Below, piece after piece: positions 17,446 to 27,150 of a stretch of DNA of 38,115 nucleotides. Under the pieces are notes generated by a model that saw only the letters and a list, made by a program, of their open reading frames with translations, did no database searches and was not told where the DNA came from. The translations under genes were made by a program, and so were the position numbers. The stretch lies in NCBI GenBank assembly GCA_019745575.1, contig JAIETA010000138.1, positions 1-38,115 of the forward strand, written 5' to 3'. The stretch is from Reyranella sp. (GTDB lineage Bacteria; Pseudomonadota; Alphaproteobacteria; Reyranellales; Reyranellaceae). The stretch's first letter is position 1; the number at the start of each line of letters is the position of its first letter.

Positions 17446-19809
17446 TCACGACGACTCGAACCTGTCGACGATGCGAAGATACTCCCTCGCCCCGCTCTCC
17501 AGCGTAAGTTTTTCCAGGATCATCGACCGTGGCCGGTAGGCGCCCGCCAGCACGCCGCGCCAGAAGACATCGAAGACGGCGGGCAGATCGGACCCATCGA
17601 CGAACTTCATGCCGCAGCGCTCGTCCCAGTAGGGCACCGACGTGACCGGCCCGAAGCGCACCGAGTGCGGCGCGTAGTCGGGATCCTCCCACAGGCCACC
17701 CTGGTCCCAGGCCAGCAGCGGCAGGCCCGACGCCAGCATCTGCTCCGCGGCAATGCCCTGCGTCTCGTGGCGGCTGAGATAGACGGCCGCCCTCGCCCGC
17801 CGCGTGAGCGCGTACAACTCCTGTTCGCGGTAGAAGCCATAGCGAAGCGTCTCCACCTTCAATCCACGACGGCGCAGCTCGGCATAGAGAGGTTCGATCA
17901 CCAGAGGCCCGTAGTGTTCGCGCCGACGCGAGATCTTGTCGTAGACCAGGATGTCGACATCCTTCGGTACGGCCGGGTCCGGCGCCCAGCGGCCGGTGTC
18001 GATGCCGACCGGCCAGACGCTGACCAGGCCTGGCCAGACTTCGGCGAACATGCGCTGCACCCAAGCGCTCGGCACCACGATCTGCCGGATGGGCCGAAGA
18101 CGCGGCAGATCGGGCGCGTCGCTGGGGTGGTTGTAGATCGACGGACCGAACAGGATCGGCGTCTGCTGCGGAATGTCGTCGAGCACCTGCGGCTTCCCGA
18201 TGATGCAGGCCAGCTCCGCCGGATGACTCCGCAGATGGCGATAGTCGTTGACCCGGTAAGGCACGTTCAATCGGTCGAGACCGGCCGTCAGGTTGAGAAA
18301 CACGCGCATCGCGCCGCCGGGCTGCGTCGGCCCGCGGACGAAACGACGGATCACCCGCCGCGGATAGCGGTCGAGTGGCAGCCATCGATCGACATCGGGC
18401 TCCTCGTAGAACAGGTTGAGAGGCCGCCGTGGCACGATTGGCGCGGGCCGCGGCGCCTCGAGGACCTGCCGGTAAAGCGCGGCCATCTCGGCGGCGACGT
18501 CGGCCGTTGTCCGCATCCGCCGGCTGTTCGCCGCCAGGGCGGCAAGCTTGCGATCGTCGGTCGCTGCCTCGGCAATGGCCGCGGCCCAGGCCGCGCTATC
18601 GTCGAACGGGATCAACCAGCCATCGACGCCGTCGCGAATGCGCTCGGCGATACCGCCAAGATCCGCACCCATGACCGGAATGCCCAGCGCCTGTGCCTCG
18701 AGCACGACCAGCGGTCCGGTCTCCATGTAATGTGACGGCACGGCAAGAACATCGAGAGATTCGAGAAACTGCGCGAGCCGCTCGTGCTCGACGAGACCGA
18801 CGAGTTCGATCCGCCGATCGCGCCGGGCGGCGGCCTGCAGCGATCGAAAGTAGCGCGGCTCGGTGCCGATTCCGGCCACCAGCAGGCGGACCGGGACGTC
18901 CTGCGGCAGGCTGGCAACCGCCTCGACCAAGGTGTGGACACCCTTGTAGGATTCGAGGCGCCCTACGAAGCCCAGGCGGATCTCCCGCCGGCCCGGCGGC
19001 GCCTGCGCACGCTCACCGCGGCGCACGAACGACGGGCTGGCGGCCTGCGGCGACACCAGGATCTTCTCCGGAGCGACGTCGTTCAGGAGCAGCGCCGATC
19101 GCACCCACTGGCTGGGGGCGACGAGGCGCTCGCACATCGTCGCCATGACCTGCAGTTCGCGCGCCTGTGACGCCACCATCGCGCGGCCGGAAAGCAACGT
19201 TGCGGCGCGGTGCGATATCTTCGACGGCCACTTCCCGGCAGCATTCCATTTCGGCAACCGGGCGAGCGCGTGGGCGGCCGGCGCCGGCAGCCCGCGGCCC
19301 AGTGCCCAGCACGACGCGCATCGCTTCTCGTCGATCCGGCCGTCGCACGCCGCCTTGCCGTTCAGCAGCATCGTGCCGCGCAGGCAGAGCGCCGACGGCA
19401 CGTGCACGGTCACGATGCTCGGAATGCCGAGCTGCCTCGCCTGGGCGAGATGCTGCAGGCCGGCGCCGCTGGTCCACGAGTGCAGGTGGAAGAGATCCGG
19501 CTTCAGCTCGGTCAGCAGATCCTGAAACGCCGTCCGGCTCCCGCCCGACGGCGCGGCAGCGCGGTGCTGCGCGACCCCCAGGCCACTCGGGTAGCGGACG
19601 ACCGCGACATCCTGCCAGACGTAGCGGTCCGGCGGGCCATCCGTCGCAGCGACGATGGTGCTGTCGATCGAAATGTCGCGCAGCGCCGCGGCGAGGTCGC
19701 GGACATAGACCTCCGAGCCGCCGACGGAATCGGGGAAGTAGAAGCCGACGCAATGAACGACGTGCAGTCGCCGTCCGCGATCGTTCGTAGCGGATTCCGG
19801 TCCCGTCAT
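17446..19809 (-). CDS. Double glycosyltransferase: two fused GT-B modules
   Basis: At 787 residues this is about twice a normal GT4. Module 1 (about 15-450) starts VVHCVGFYFPDSVGGSEVY, has LGFVGRLESYKG (279-290) and an EX7E motif at Glu363/Glu371 (ETGPLVVLE). It also holds a four-cysteine insertion (Cys142, 155, 164, 167; CxxC at the end) of the kind seen in some GT4 proteins, possibly metal-binding. Module 2 (about 465-787) has its own GT-B signals: VVPSAWVQRMF (578-588), a donor-site segment SRHETQGIAAEQMLASGLPL (Glu682, Glu689) and a WDQGG. ATG 19809 overlaps the GT2 stop (ATGA). It probably adds two successive sugars or a repeated disaccharide (inference). Confidence 0.88.
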   Translation of the reverse strand: MTGPESATNDRGRRLHVVHCVGFYFPDSVGGSEVYVRDLAAALRDISIDSTIVAATDGPPDRYVWQDVAVVRYPSGLGVAQHRAAAPSGGSRTAFQDLLTELKPDLFHLHSWTSGAGLQHLAQARQLGIPSIVTVHVPSALCLRGTMLLNGKAACDGRIDEKRCASCWALGRGLPAPAAHALARLPKWNAAGKWPSKISHRAATLLSGRAMVASQARELQVMATMCERLVAPSQWVRSALLLNDVAPEKILVSPQAASPSFVRRGERAQAPPGRREIRLGFVGRLESYKGVHTLVEAVASLPQDVPVRLLVAGIGTEPRYFRSLQAAARRDRRIELVGLVEHERLAQFLESLDVLAVPSHYMETGPLVVLEAQALGIPVMGADLGGIAERIRDGVDGWLIPFDDSAAWAAAIAEAATDDRKLAALAANSRRMRTTADVAAEMAALYRQVLEAPRPAPIVPRRPLNLFYEEPDVDRWLPLDRYPRRVIRRFVRGPTQPGGAMRVFLNLTAGLDRLNVPYRVNDYRHLRSHPAELACIIGKPQVLDDIPQQTPILFGPSIYNHPSDAPDLPRLRPIRQIVVPSAWVQRMFAEVWPGLVSVWPVGIDTGRWAPDPAVPKDVDILVYDKISRRREHYGPLVIEPLYAELRRRGLKVETLRYGFYREQELYALTRRARAAVYLSRHETQGIAAEQMLASGLPLLAWDQGGLWEDPDYAPHSVRFGPVTSVPYWDERCGMKFVDGSDLPAVFDVFWRGVLAGAYRPRSMILEKLTLESGAREYLRIVDRFESS

Positions 19810-20756
19810 CGGCCTTGGCGACCTGTCGCGGCTGGGCGCAGCGCCTCTCTGAACCGCAGCAGCCGCTCGGTCGCGGTGAAGCCCAGCACCTTGTACGCGA
19901 GCCCGAGGCTGCGACGGATCGGCGGATCGAACTGTGGATTCAGTTGGAAGATCCAGTCGACGACGTCCCTTGCCTCGTGCGGATGGGTCTTCGCCAGGTT
20001 GCGCGCCAGCGGCCAAAGATGATCGATCGCGGCCTGTTTGCGGCGGGCCGTCAGCTCGCCGCTGGCCGCCAGCATGCCCAGCGCCTTGCGATAGATCGAG
20101 ATGTAGGTCCAGTGAGCCAGGCTGCGCTGCAGACCGGACGTCTTCTGAAGACGCCCGGACGCGTGATGGCGGTGCACGAAAGCCGGCTCACGATAGATCG
20201 CCAGGCGCGGCTTTCGCAGCGCCACCTCGATGACGAACATGCGATCGTCGCGCAGCGCGAACTCCTGCCGGTGCGGTATGTCACGGATGAATTCGCGGCG
20301 GAACAGGAAGGCCGAATAGTGCGAACTCCAGCCCTCGCCGAGCTGCTGCGCGATGAAGTCGTCGCTGTCCACCCAGGCATGGGTCGTCCGTTCGCCGGTC
20401 GCTTCCTCGTAGTCTTCATAGCCCGCAACGACGACGTCGGCCGCGGCCTGCCTGGCCAGTTCGAGCTGCTCGTCGTTGGCCTTCGGGTTCAGCCAGTCGT
20501 CGGAGTCCAGAAAGCGGACATACTCCCCTCTTGCCCTGGCCATGGCCGAAACGACGGCCCAGTCCTTGCCCCAGTTGTCGGTGCGGATGGCGACGACGTC
20601 GTTCTGTGTCTGCAGCCATTCCCACGTGCCGTCGGTGCTGCCGTCATCGACCACGATCGTTTCCACGCGGCACGCCGAGGAACGGCAGGACTGCACGGCG
20701 TCGGGAAGAGACCACAGCCGATTGAAAGTCGGGATGACGACCGAAATGTCGCTCAT
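19806..20756 (-). CDS. Glycosyltransferase family 2
   Basis: A 316-residue inverting GT-A enzyme. It begins MSDISVVIPTFNRLWSLPD, the standard GT2 N-terminus. It has the nucleotide-contact VDDGSTDGT, the metal-binding DXD-type motif FLDSDDW, and a later LRDDRMFVIE acidic region consistent with the catalytic base (ED-type). No transmembrane segment was seen, so it probably acts at the cytosolic membrane face. ATG 20756 marks the start of homology. Its stop overlaps the double glycosyltransferase start by 4 nt. The transferred sugar is unknown. Confidence 0.92.
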   Translation of the reverse strand: MSDISVVIPTFNRLWSLPDAVQSCRSSACRVETIVVDDGSTDGTWEWLQTQNDVVAIRTDNWGKDWAVVSAMARARGEYVRFLDSDDWLNPKANDEQLELARQAAADVVVAGYEDYEEATGERTTHAWVDSDDFIAQQLGEGWSSHYSAFLFRREFIRDIPHRQEFALRDDRMFVIEVALRKPRLAIYREPAFVHRHHASGRLQKTSGLQRSLAHWTYISIYRKALGMLAASGELTARRKQAAIDHLWPLARNLAKTHPHEARDVVDWIFQLNPQFDPPIRRSLGLAYKVLGFTATERLLRFREALRPAATGRQGR

Positions 20757-20802
20757 TTGCCGTCCGGCGGCGACCCCGCAGGCCGGCCCTGGCACAAGCG
20801 CA

Positions 20803-22275
20803 TCAGGCGGCCTCCGGCCGAGCTCTCGCGGCGCGCTCGTCGAGCCACTTCAGGGCAAAGGGGAAGATGAACTTGACCGCCAGGGAGAAGACGATGACGA
20901 ACATGAGCATCGCGCCCAGAATCTTCGGCAGCGAAACCTCCACACCGTCGCGCGACATGGTGAAGGCAAAGGCCATCACCAGGCCCTCGCGCAACATCCA
21001 CGGCAGCGGCAAACTCATCAGGTATCGTATGATGCCGGCGATCATCAGTCCGAGAACGAATATGCCGGCCAGCATGCCGGGAAATCCCAGGTCGGCGAAG
21101 TTCTCGGCCATGTAGCCGACGCTGATCGAGGTTCCCTGCCTGATCTCCTCCGTCACGTCGCCGCGCGCCAGTCGGACGTAGACCTCCGTGTCGGAGAGGT
21201 CGGCCTTGTCGCGAAACAGGAATCGCGGCCGGAGCACGTGGTCGACCGCCTCTTCCCACTGGCGCATGAACTGGCCGGGCTCGGGCGACGCCTCCTGCAC
21301 GCCGATCACGGCGCCGAAGATGTCGACGTAGGCGAGCCGGATCAGCAACATGTACGATGTCTCGCCCCAGTCAATGGAGCCGGGCGACACGAGCCGCTCG
21401 CCGAGATAGGCCATGCGATCCGCCAGCGGCACCGTGATCTGCTGACTGTCGGCTTCTTCGGTCGCAAACGCCCGATAGTCGTTCTTTACCGACGTCCAGA
21501 ACAACGCCAGCACGATCAGAAGCATCAGCCAGCCGAAGAAGGCGGCGGTTGCCGTGCCGGTCCACTTGACGCGCGACGCGAGGGCTGCGACGCCCAGATA
21601 GATGAACACGCCGCGGAAATCGGACAGGAAGCCGGTGAAACCGACCGCGATCTCGAACAGAACCGCCGCCAGCAGGAACTTGTTGCCGCGCCCGGTCGTC
21701 AGCACGTAGGTGAACAGCAGAAACAGCGCGACGATCTTGATGCGCGACAGGATGTCGAAAGGCTGCGAGAGCGCCGGGACGACCCGCGTCGCGAAGCCCG
21801 TGACCATCGCCAGCACCAGCGATCCCAGATAGACCATGAAGACGTCGCGGGCTTCCCACTTGTAGTGGGCGAACCAGCGCTCCTCGGTCGGCGGCCGGCT
21901 GCCGCTCATCACGATACGGAAGGCGACGGCGAGCGTCAGCAGGCTCGTCAGCATGTACCAGTAGGCTCGCGCCACGTCGGGACCATAGAGTCCGCCAGAC
22001 AGCGGCTCGCCGTCGATGATCGACTGCAACACCCGAGCGAAGACCTGCATCCATTGCCAGAGCAGGAGGTAAACCACCGCCATCGGCATCGCCGGCGTGC
22101 CGATGATCATCAGGATGAGCCAGGCGATCGCCGCCCCCACGATCACGGCTACGGGGTCCGGCGCAAACGGCGACAGGAACAGGCAGATGCCGAAGAACCA
22201 CAGAAAGCCGCGGCGCAGCAGCTGGAAATCCAGCGTCGGCAACCGCTCCGTCTGCGACAGGGCCAAGGAAGTCAT
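20803..22275 (-). CDS. Polytopic membrane protein, candidate polysaccharide polymerase (Wzy-like)
   Basis: 490 residues with about 10-12 hydrophobic helices. A clustered set fills the first ~270 residues. A hydrophilic region of about 100 residues follows (roughly 270-385, including RFLFRDKADLSDTEVYVRLARGD), and more helices fill the C-terminus. Many helices plus one large hydrophilic, probably periplasmic, loop is typical of Wzy polymerases, whose sequences are poorly conserved. No motif proves the function. ATG 22275 was chosen; a TTG at 22311 overlaps the previous stop. It lies among glycosyltransferase genes, as Wzy often does. It could instead be a flippase-like or other glycan membrane enzyme. 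Confidence 0.6.
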   Translation of the reverse strand: MTSLALSQTERLPTLDFQLLRRGFLWFFGICLFLSPFAPDPVAVIVGAAIAWLILMIIGTPAMPMAVVYLLLWQWMQVFARVLQSIIDGEPLSGGLYGPDVARAYWYMLTSLLTLAVAFRIVMSGSRPPTEERWFAHYKWEARDVFMVYLGSLVLAMVTGFATRVVPALSQPFDILSRIKIVALFLLFTYVLTTGRGNKFLLAAVLFEIAVGFTGFLSDFRGVFIYLGVAALASRVKWTGTATAAFFGWLMLLIVLALFWTSVKNDYRAFATEEADSQQITVPLADRMAYLGERLVSPGSIDWGETSYMLLIRLAYVDIFGAVIGVQEASPEPGQFMRQWEEAVDHVLRPRFLFRDKADLSDTEVYVRLARGDVTEEIRQGTSISVGYMAENFADLGFPGMLAGIFVLGLMIAGIIRYLMSLPLPWMLREGLVMAFAFTMSRDGVEVSLPKILGAMLMFVIVFSLAVKFIFPFALKWLDERAARARPEAA

Positions 22276-22307
22276 ACTGGCGGAAACCGTGCTTTCGCTT
22301 CTTCGAT

Positions 22308-23483
22308 TCAATTTAGCAAAGTTCGGGCAGCGAGAGTAGTCGCGGCCGCAATCACGCCGTCCGCCGCCCGCGCTGGCGAGTAGATCTCCAGCCGCTCGCG
22401 CAGCCGCCGCCGTGTTGCCTCCGGATCGAACGTCAGAACGCTGTCGATGGCCATCGCCAGCGCGCCGACGTCGCCCAGGGGAAAGACGGCCCCTGTCACG
22501 CCCGCTTCGATAAGGTCGGGGCCGCAGCCGACCGCGTCGGAAACGACGGCAGGCGTGCCGCAGGCCATGGCCTCGTTGATCACAAGGCCCCAGGTCTCCC
22601 GGCCGTCCGACGGCAGCGCGATGACATCGGCCGACGCATAGATCGCCGGCAGCTTGCTCTGGTTGACGAAGCCGTGAAAATCAGCCGCCACACCGGCCGC
22701 CTGCGCCGCCTGCTTCAGGTCGGCTTCGAGTTCGCCGGCGCCGACAAATACCAACTCCACGGGCGTGCCGTTGCCCCGCAGCTGGGCGGCGGCGCGAACA
22801 AGATCGAAAGGCCGCTTGCGGGCGATCAGCTTTCCCGAAAACAGGACGCGGCGTGGCCGGGCCGGATCGCGTGTCGCACCGGCGAGTTGCCGGCGCGCGG
22901 CATCGCTGGCGATCCCGAACGCCTCGTTGTCCACGCAGTGCGGCGAGAAGAACAGGCGATCGGCCGGCGCGCCATGGTGAAGCAGATAGTCGCGATTGCG
23001 CTGGCCGACGTAAAAATAGCCGTCGAACTGACGCAGGAGTCCGCGAAACACCAGCGCCTTGGCAAGACGGACCGCGACCGTGCGCTGCCCCCCGAGTTGC
23101 GAATCGCCGCGGACAAACACCGGCACTCCGGCCCGCCGGCAGGCGCTCACGGCTTGCCAGTAAGAGCGCAGCGCCCAGCCCGGCACGACGAAGGCATCGA
23201 ACGAACCCCGGTCGATCTCGGCGGCGATATCCGGTGTGTTGCACCCCAGGAAACTGTCTGTCGACGGCGAGCGCGCCACGTTGCGCAGGAAGCGGCTTTC
23301 GTAGCCCGACAGCAGGTCGATATCCCAGTCAAAGGCGACGCCGAATCCGGCGCGGGCCTGTTGCTCGGCGGTCTGGCGATGGGCGTAGAAGACGGTGAGG
23401 TCGCAGCGCGCGGCCAGCGCTCGGAAGATCGGCCCGTAATACTGGATCGGGTGACTGACCAGGAAGCCAATGCGCAGGGGCAT
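22308..23483 (-). CDS. Glycosyltransferase family 4
   Basis: A 391-residue GT-B enzyme that starts MPLRIGFLVSHPIQYYGPIF, a beginning shared by a recognisable GT4 subgroup. The C-terminal domain has VLFSGKLIARKRPFDLV (donor phosphate-binding Lys/Arg region) and the EX7E motif in RETWGLVINEAMACGTP. ATG 23483 is separated from the previous gene's TGA by one nucleotide, so the genes are translationally close. Specificity is unknown. Confidence 0.9.
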   Translation of the reverse strand: MPLRIGFLVSHPIQYYGPIFRALAARCDLTVFYAHRQTAEQQARAGFGVAFDWDIDLLSGYESRFLRNVARSPSTDSFLGCNTPDIAAEIDRGSFDAFVVPGWALRSYWQAVSACRRAGVPVFVRGDSQLGGQRTVAVRLAKALVFRGLLRQFDGYFYVGQRNRDYLLHHGAPADRLFFSPHCVDNEAFGIASDAARRQLAGATRDPARPRRVLFSGKLIARKRPFDLVRAAAQLRGNGTPVELVFVGAGELEADLKQAAQAAGVAADFHGFVNQSKLPAIYASADVIALPSDGRETWGLVINEAMACGTPAVVSDAVGCGPDLIEAGVTGAVFPLGDVGALAMAIDSVLTFDPEATRRRLRERLEIYSPARAADGVIAAATTLAARTLLN

Positions 23484-23484
23484 G

Positions 23485-24786
23485 TCAGCCTGCCACCGCT
23501 GGCGGCCGATGTCGCGCGCAGGCCGCATCGAGCGCGTTGGCCAGCGTACGCGTCGACTCACGCGCCGAATAGGCGGCGAACTCGGGCCGGTCCACCGCGG
23601 TGGCATCGAAGTCCGGCGCGCCGATGAACTCGCGCAGCGCCGCCGCGACGACCGCCGGCCCGGGCAAAGCCGCCTCGGTGAGCGTGATCACCCGCCCGGC
23701 CCTCGCCGTCCTGATCGTGTCCACCGCCGCACTCCGCTCGTGCAACAGCGCAAACAGCGGACGGCGCGACAGCATCGCCTGAAACACCTTGGACGGCGTG
23801 TAATGCGGCTCGGTCGAGCCCAGGACGAGAACGGCGTCGCTCGCCATCAGGTGATTGAGCGTGTCGACATAGCCGATGCGATGCGGATGCTCGCTCACCA
23901 TGTCAGCGACTCCCGCCTGTCGCGCCCGCGGCAGCACCTGATGACCCCGCGGATCGTCGGGCGACGTTCCGGTGCCGACGAAATGCACGCGCAGCCGCGC
24001 CGCCATCTCCGGTGCCGCATCGCGGAGTTGTCGCAGGCCGGCGAGAAAAGCGTCGAGAACCACGATGCCCGCCGGCAGCAGGGCCCCGGCGTAAATCATG
24101 TGAAAATGTCCATCGCCCGGCGAGAACAGGAACGTCGCCCGCTGCAGTGCGCGGACCGGCGCGAAATCCTCGGGCGCGCTGCCCATGGGCATATAGGCCA
24201 GTACGGCATTGGCGGCGACGGTCGGGTTGCGCTCGAGCATGCCGGCGACATAGCCCGGCGCCATTCCGGTGATCAGCGCCGCATCGCGCACCGCCCAGGG
24301 CTCCAGCCAGGTCGCAAGGCGATACGATGCCCAGGCTCGACTGAACGGCCTGTCCACCCCGGGCCAGCGGTGGACCCACGGATCCTGGTAGTCGATGCCG
24401 TACGGAACGCCATGGCGGCGATGGACGAGGCGGCCAACGGGTGCCAGGAAATTGGACGGAATGGTCACCAGGATGAAGTCGATTTCACCGGCCGCCGCCA
24501 GTCTCGCCAGCACGCGGTAGCAGCCGACGAAGGCCCGCACGCCAATGTCGCCGACCAGCCGGACCGGGCGGGTCGGCAACGTCGGGGCATGGATGACGCG
24601 CAGGCCGGGCGCAACCAGCCGCTCGAGGTCCGGGTCGGGCCGCTCCTCGTACTGCTTCGGATCGGCCGTGACGACGATCGGCTCCCAGCCGAACTCCGGC
24701 AGGTGACGCGACCACAGACGCGCGCGCTGGGCACCGACGAGGTTGCTCGGCACGAAATGTCCGCTGACCAGGGCAACCCGGCGCAT
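23485..24786 (-). CDS. Glycosyltransferase, GT4-like
   Basis: 433 residues. The N-terminus MRRVALVSGHFVPSNLVGAQR and the following WEPIVVTADP suit the acceptor domain of WbuB-like GT-B transferases. The C-terminal part has HMIYAGALLPAG and TEPHYTPSKVFQAMLSRRPL, the PSK-type donor site. EX7E is not evident, so this is a divergent GT4-like member. ATG 24786 overlaps the previous stop (TGATG). An open extension upstream of the start overlaps the neighbouring gene and is not counted. Confidence 0.8.
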   Translation of the reverse strand: MRRVALVSGHFVPSNLVGAQRARLWSRHLPEFGWEPIVVTADPKQYEERPDPDLERLVAPGLRVIHAPTLPTRPVRLVGDIGVRAFVGCYRVLARLAAAGEIDFILVTIPSNFLAPVGRLVHRRHGVPYGIDYQDPWVHRWPGVDRPFSRAWASYRLATWLEPWAVRDAALITGMAPGYVAGMLERNPTVAANAVLAYMPMGSAPEDFAPVRALQRATFLFSPGDGHFHMIYAGALLPAGIVVLDAFLAGLRQLRDAAPEMAARLRVHFVGTGTSPDDPRGHQVLPRARQAGVADMVSEHPHRIGYVDTLNHLMASDAVLVLGSTEPHYTPSKVFQAMLSRRPLFALLHERSAAVDTIRTARAGRVITLTEAALPGPAVVAAALREFIGAPDFDATAVDRPEFAAYSARESTRTLANALDAACARHRPPAVAG

Positions 24787-25832
24787 CACGCCCGCGGCAA
24801 TCTGGCCCGCGCACGGGCATAGAGGTCGAGATAACGCGCCACGACAGCGCTTGGCGAGAAATGCTCTTCGGCCCGCCGCCGGCATGTCGCGCGATCGATG
24901 GTGCCAAGCTTTGTCACCGCCTCGCAGCCTTCCTCGATGCTGCGGATCAGAAAGCCGTCGACGCCCGGCCTCACGATCTCGGGCAGCGCCCCACGCGGAC
25001 ACGAGATCACGGGCGTGCCGCAGGCCAGTGCCTCGGCGAAGACGATGCCGAACGGCTCGTCCCACTGGATCGGCACCACCATCGCCCGCGCCCTGCCCAG
25101 CAAAGCGTTCTTCTGCACGTCGTCGACCGGCCCGACATACTCGATGCCGTCGCGGCCGAGCCAGGGCTCGATCTGCTCTTGCCAGTAGCGTCCTTCCTCT
25201 CCGGACTCGGCGTGGTTCCCCGCGATCAGCAGCGGCTGGTTGGTGCGGCGGGCGATCTCGATCGCCCAATGCGCGCCCTTGATGCTCTCGACGCGGCTCA
25301 GGAAGACCAGCGGCGCATCGGCGCCGACGGACGGGCTGAAGGCCAGCGCATCGGTGTCGGCGAAGTTCGGAATGCCGTACCACTCGCCGCCGGAAGGGCG
25401 TCCGCAGTTGGCGATGTATTCGCTACAGCCGGTGAAGGTGAGCACATGCGGGGCCGCCAGGCGCGCGGCCAGGCCTACCGTCCGGGGCGTCGGATCGCGC
25501 TGGAAGGACATGACGAGCGGAACCCGCCCGCGCAGGTGCGGCAACAAATAGGCGATGCGCGAGTAGCTGTGGATCAGGTCGGGCTGGAAGGACGTCACGG
25601 CCCGGCGCAGCGCCCACATGTTGCGCAACGTGTCGGAGACCGACAGGGAACTCTCGCCCGGCCAGGCGAAGAGGCGGTCGGCCGGACACTCGGAACCCTG
25701 CCGGGCGACGAGGCCGACCTCGTGCCCTTCGTCGCGCAGGCGGCGGACCAGCACATCGACAATCCGTTCGATCCCGCCGTAGGTCCTGGGAGGGACCGTG
25801 ATCTCCGGATCCGCCGTGAGAAGCAGGCGCAT
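24786..25832 (-). CDS. Glycosyltransferase family 4
   Basis: A 348-residue compact GT4. MRLLLTADPEITVPPRTYGGIERIV gives the GG acceptor-side motif. The donor domain shows LVFLSRVESIKGAHWAIE (R...KG motif) and EX7E in DEPFGIVFAEALACGTPV. The start ATG 25832 begins the homologous region; about 67 nt separate it from the preceding gene. Its stop overlaps the next start (TGATG). Sequence resembles the GT4 subgroup annotated as sugar transferases in exopolysaccharide clusters; specificity unknown. Confidence 0.92.
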   Translation of the reverse strand: MRLLLTADPEITVPPRTYGGIERIVDVLVRRLRDEGHEVGLVARQGSECPADRLFAWPGESSLSVSDTLRNMWALRRAVTSFQPDLIHSYSRIAYLLPHLRGRVPLVMSFQRDPTPRTVGLAARLAAPHVLTFTGCSEYIANCGRPSGGEWYGIPNFADTDALAFSPSVGADAPLVFLSRVESIKGAHWAIEIARRTNQPLLIAGNHAESGEEGRYWQEQIEPWLGRDGIEYVGPVDDVQKNALLGRARAMVVPIQWDEPFGIVFAEALACGTPVISCPRGALPEIVRPGVDGFLIRSIEEGCEAVTKLGTIDRATCRRRAEEHFSPSAVVARYLDLYARARARLPRA

Positions 25833-25899
25833 CAGCCGCACGCCTTCGACGGGCAGGTCCGGTGGCAGGGCCGCGGCGGTTCGGTCTGCATGATGCCTC

Positions 25900-27141
25900 C
25901 TACCGGCGGCTGTCGAAGGCCGCGGCGACCGCCCGAAGCAGGACGTGTTGCTCGACGTCCCAATTGTAGCGTTCGCGCCCAAGACGCCAAGCGGTCGCGG
26001 CCGCTTCGGCCAGGCGTGCCGGCGACCCGGCAAGGCGATCGAGGGCCGCAGTCATGCCGTCAGGGTCGGCGAGCGAGACAAGGCATGCGGCAGCGCCCAG
26101 CTCCGGCGCCAGCGCACGCTGCGCCGGCGTATCGCTCAGCACAACCGGAACGCCGGCCAGCAGGTAGGTGAAGATCTTGTTGGTCAGGCAGAGACCGCGA
26201 TTGAAGGAGACGTCGCCTTCCAGCGACAAGCCGACATCGTAAGACGCCGCGGCCCTCACCATCTCCTCGGGCGACGCAACGGGCAGCAGCCGGACCCGGG
26301 CGGCGATGCCCAGTTCCTGCGCCAGCGCCATCAGCGCCTGGCCATGCCCCCATCGGTCGCCGCCGCGGATGTCCAGGGTCATACGGCATTCGGCCCGCGC
26401 CATGGCATGGAGAAATGCCTGCAGGCCGCGGTCGGGGCCGACCGTCTGGGAGAACCAGTAGGCCCTGAGCGCCGAAGGCCCCTCACCCGTCGCACGCCAC
26501 GGCGGCTCGGTGGGCGCCATAGCCAGCGGAAAGACATTGAGGACTGTCACCGGTTTGAGGCCGCAGAACTTGGCGTAGGCCTCGCCGATCATCGGCGCCG
26601 CCGCCGTCACATGGGTGCAAGCCGGCAGCACGGCGCGCTCGACGGCGGCCACCATCTCCATCCGGAAGGCCTCGCCTGCCGCGCCAGTGCCCTCCCCGGG
26701 ATGAAAATCCTCGGCATCGAAGCCCAGAAGCCCGCCGTGCTGGCGGGCCGCTGCGGCCGCGGCCGGCAATGCCGCCGTGTAGTGGGCGATGTAGAGATCG
26801 GCGCGGACAGACGCCACGGCACGCCGCAACGCGGCCACCGGACCGCCGGCCGCGCGCGCGGCAAGCCCGACGGGAATGTCGCGGCCAGCCGCCGTCAACC
26901 GCCGCGCCAGCCACCCTGCCGCCCGGCTGCGCTGGTGCAACCCCGCTGGATGGGTGACGCGGATGGCCCGCCAGGGCACGGATGCGGCGATCTCGTCGTC
27001 GAAAGGACGTAGCGCATCCCGATGAGCGCAGACCACGACGGTCACGCCATAGCCGGCGGCGTGGAGAGCATTGGCTTCTTTCAGCAGCCGCGGGTTGGAG
27101 GCGAGGTTGCCGGGGCTGACCAGGCAAACAGTGTGGCGCAT
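25900..27141 (-). CDS. Glycosyltransferase, GT4-like
   Basis: 413 residues. It starts MRHTVCLVSPGNLASNPRLLKEA, a frequent beginning in a GT4 subgroup. The donor domain includes AYWFSQTVGPDRGLQAFL and RGLCLTNKIFTYLLAGVPVVLSD, where TNKIFTYLLAG stands for the usual TxKxFEYLAAG. No full EX7E was seen. ATG 27141 lies 9 nt after the wzt stop codon, which supports co-transcription with the exporter genes. Confidence 0.85.
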   Translation of the reverse strand: MRHTVCLVSPGNLASNPRLLKEANALHAAGYGVTVVVCAHRDALRPFDDEIAASVPWRAIRVTHPAGLHQRSRAAGWLARRLTAAGRDIPVGLAARAAGGPVAALRRAVASVRADLYIAHYTAALPAAAAAARQHGGLLGFDAEDFHPGEGTGAAGEAFRMEMVAAVERAVLPACTHVTAAAPMIGEAYAKFCGLKPVTVLNVFPLAMAPTEPPWRATGEGPSALRAYWFSQTVGPDRGLQAFLHAMARAECRMTLDIRGGDRWGHGQALMALAQELGIAARVRLLPVASPEEMVRAAASYDVGLSLEGDVSFNRGLCLTNKIFTYLLAGVPVVLSDTPAQRALAPELGAAACLVSLADPDGMTAALDRLAGSPARLAEAAATAWRLGRERYNWDVEQHVLLRAVAAAFDSRR

Positions 27142-27150
27142 ATCAGCCGA

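Noticed and set aside
20476..22383. A 635-codon plus-strand open frame antisense to the GT2 and polytopic genes
   Set aside because: Composition (Arg, Gln, His, Asp-rich) is typical of an antisense shadow of a hydrophobic gene; no ribosome binding site or family motif.
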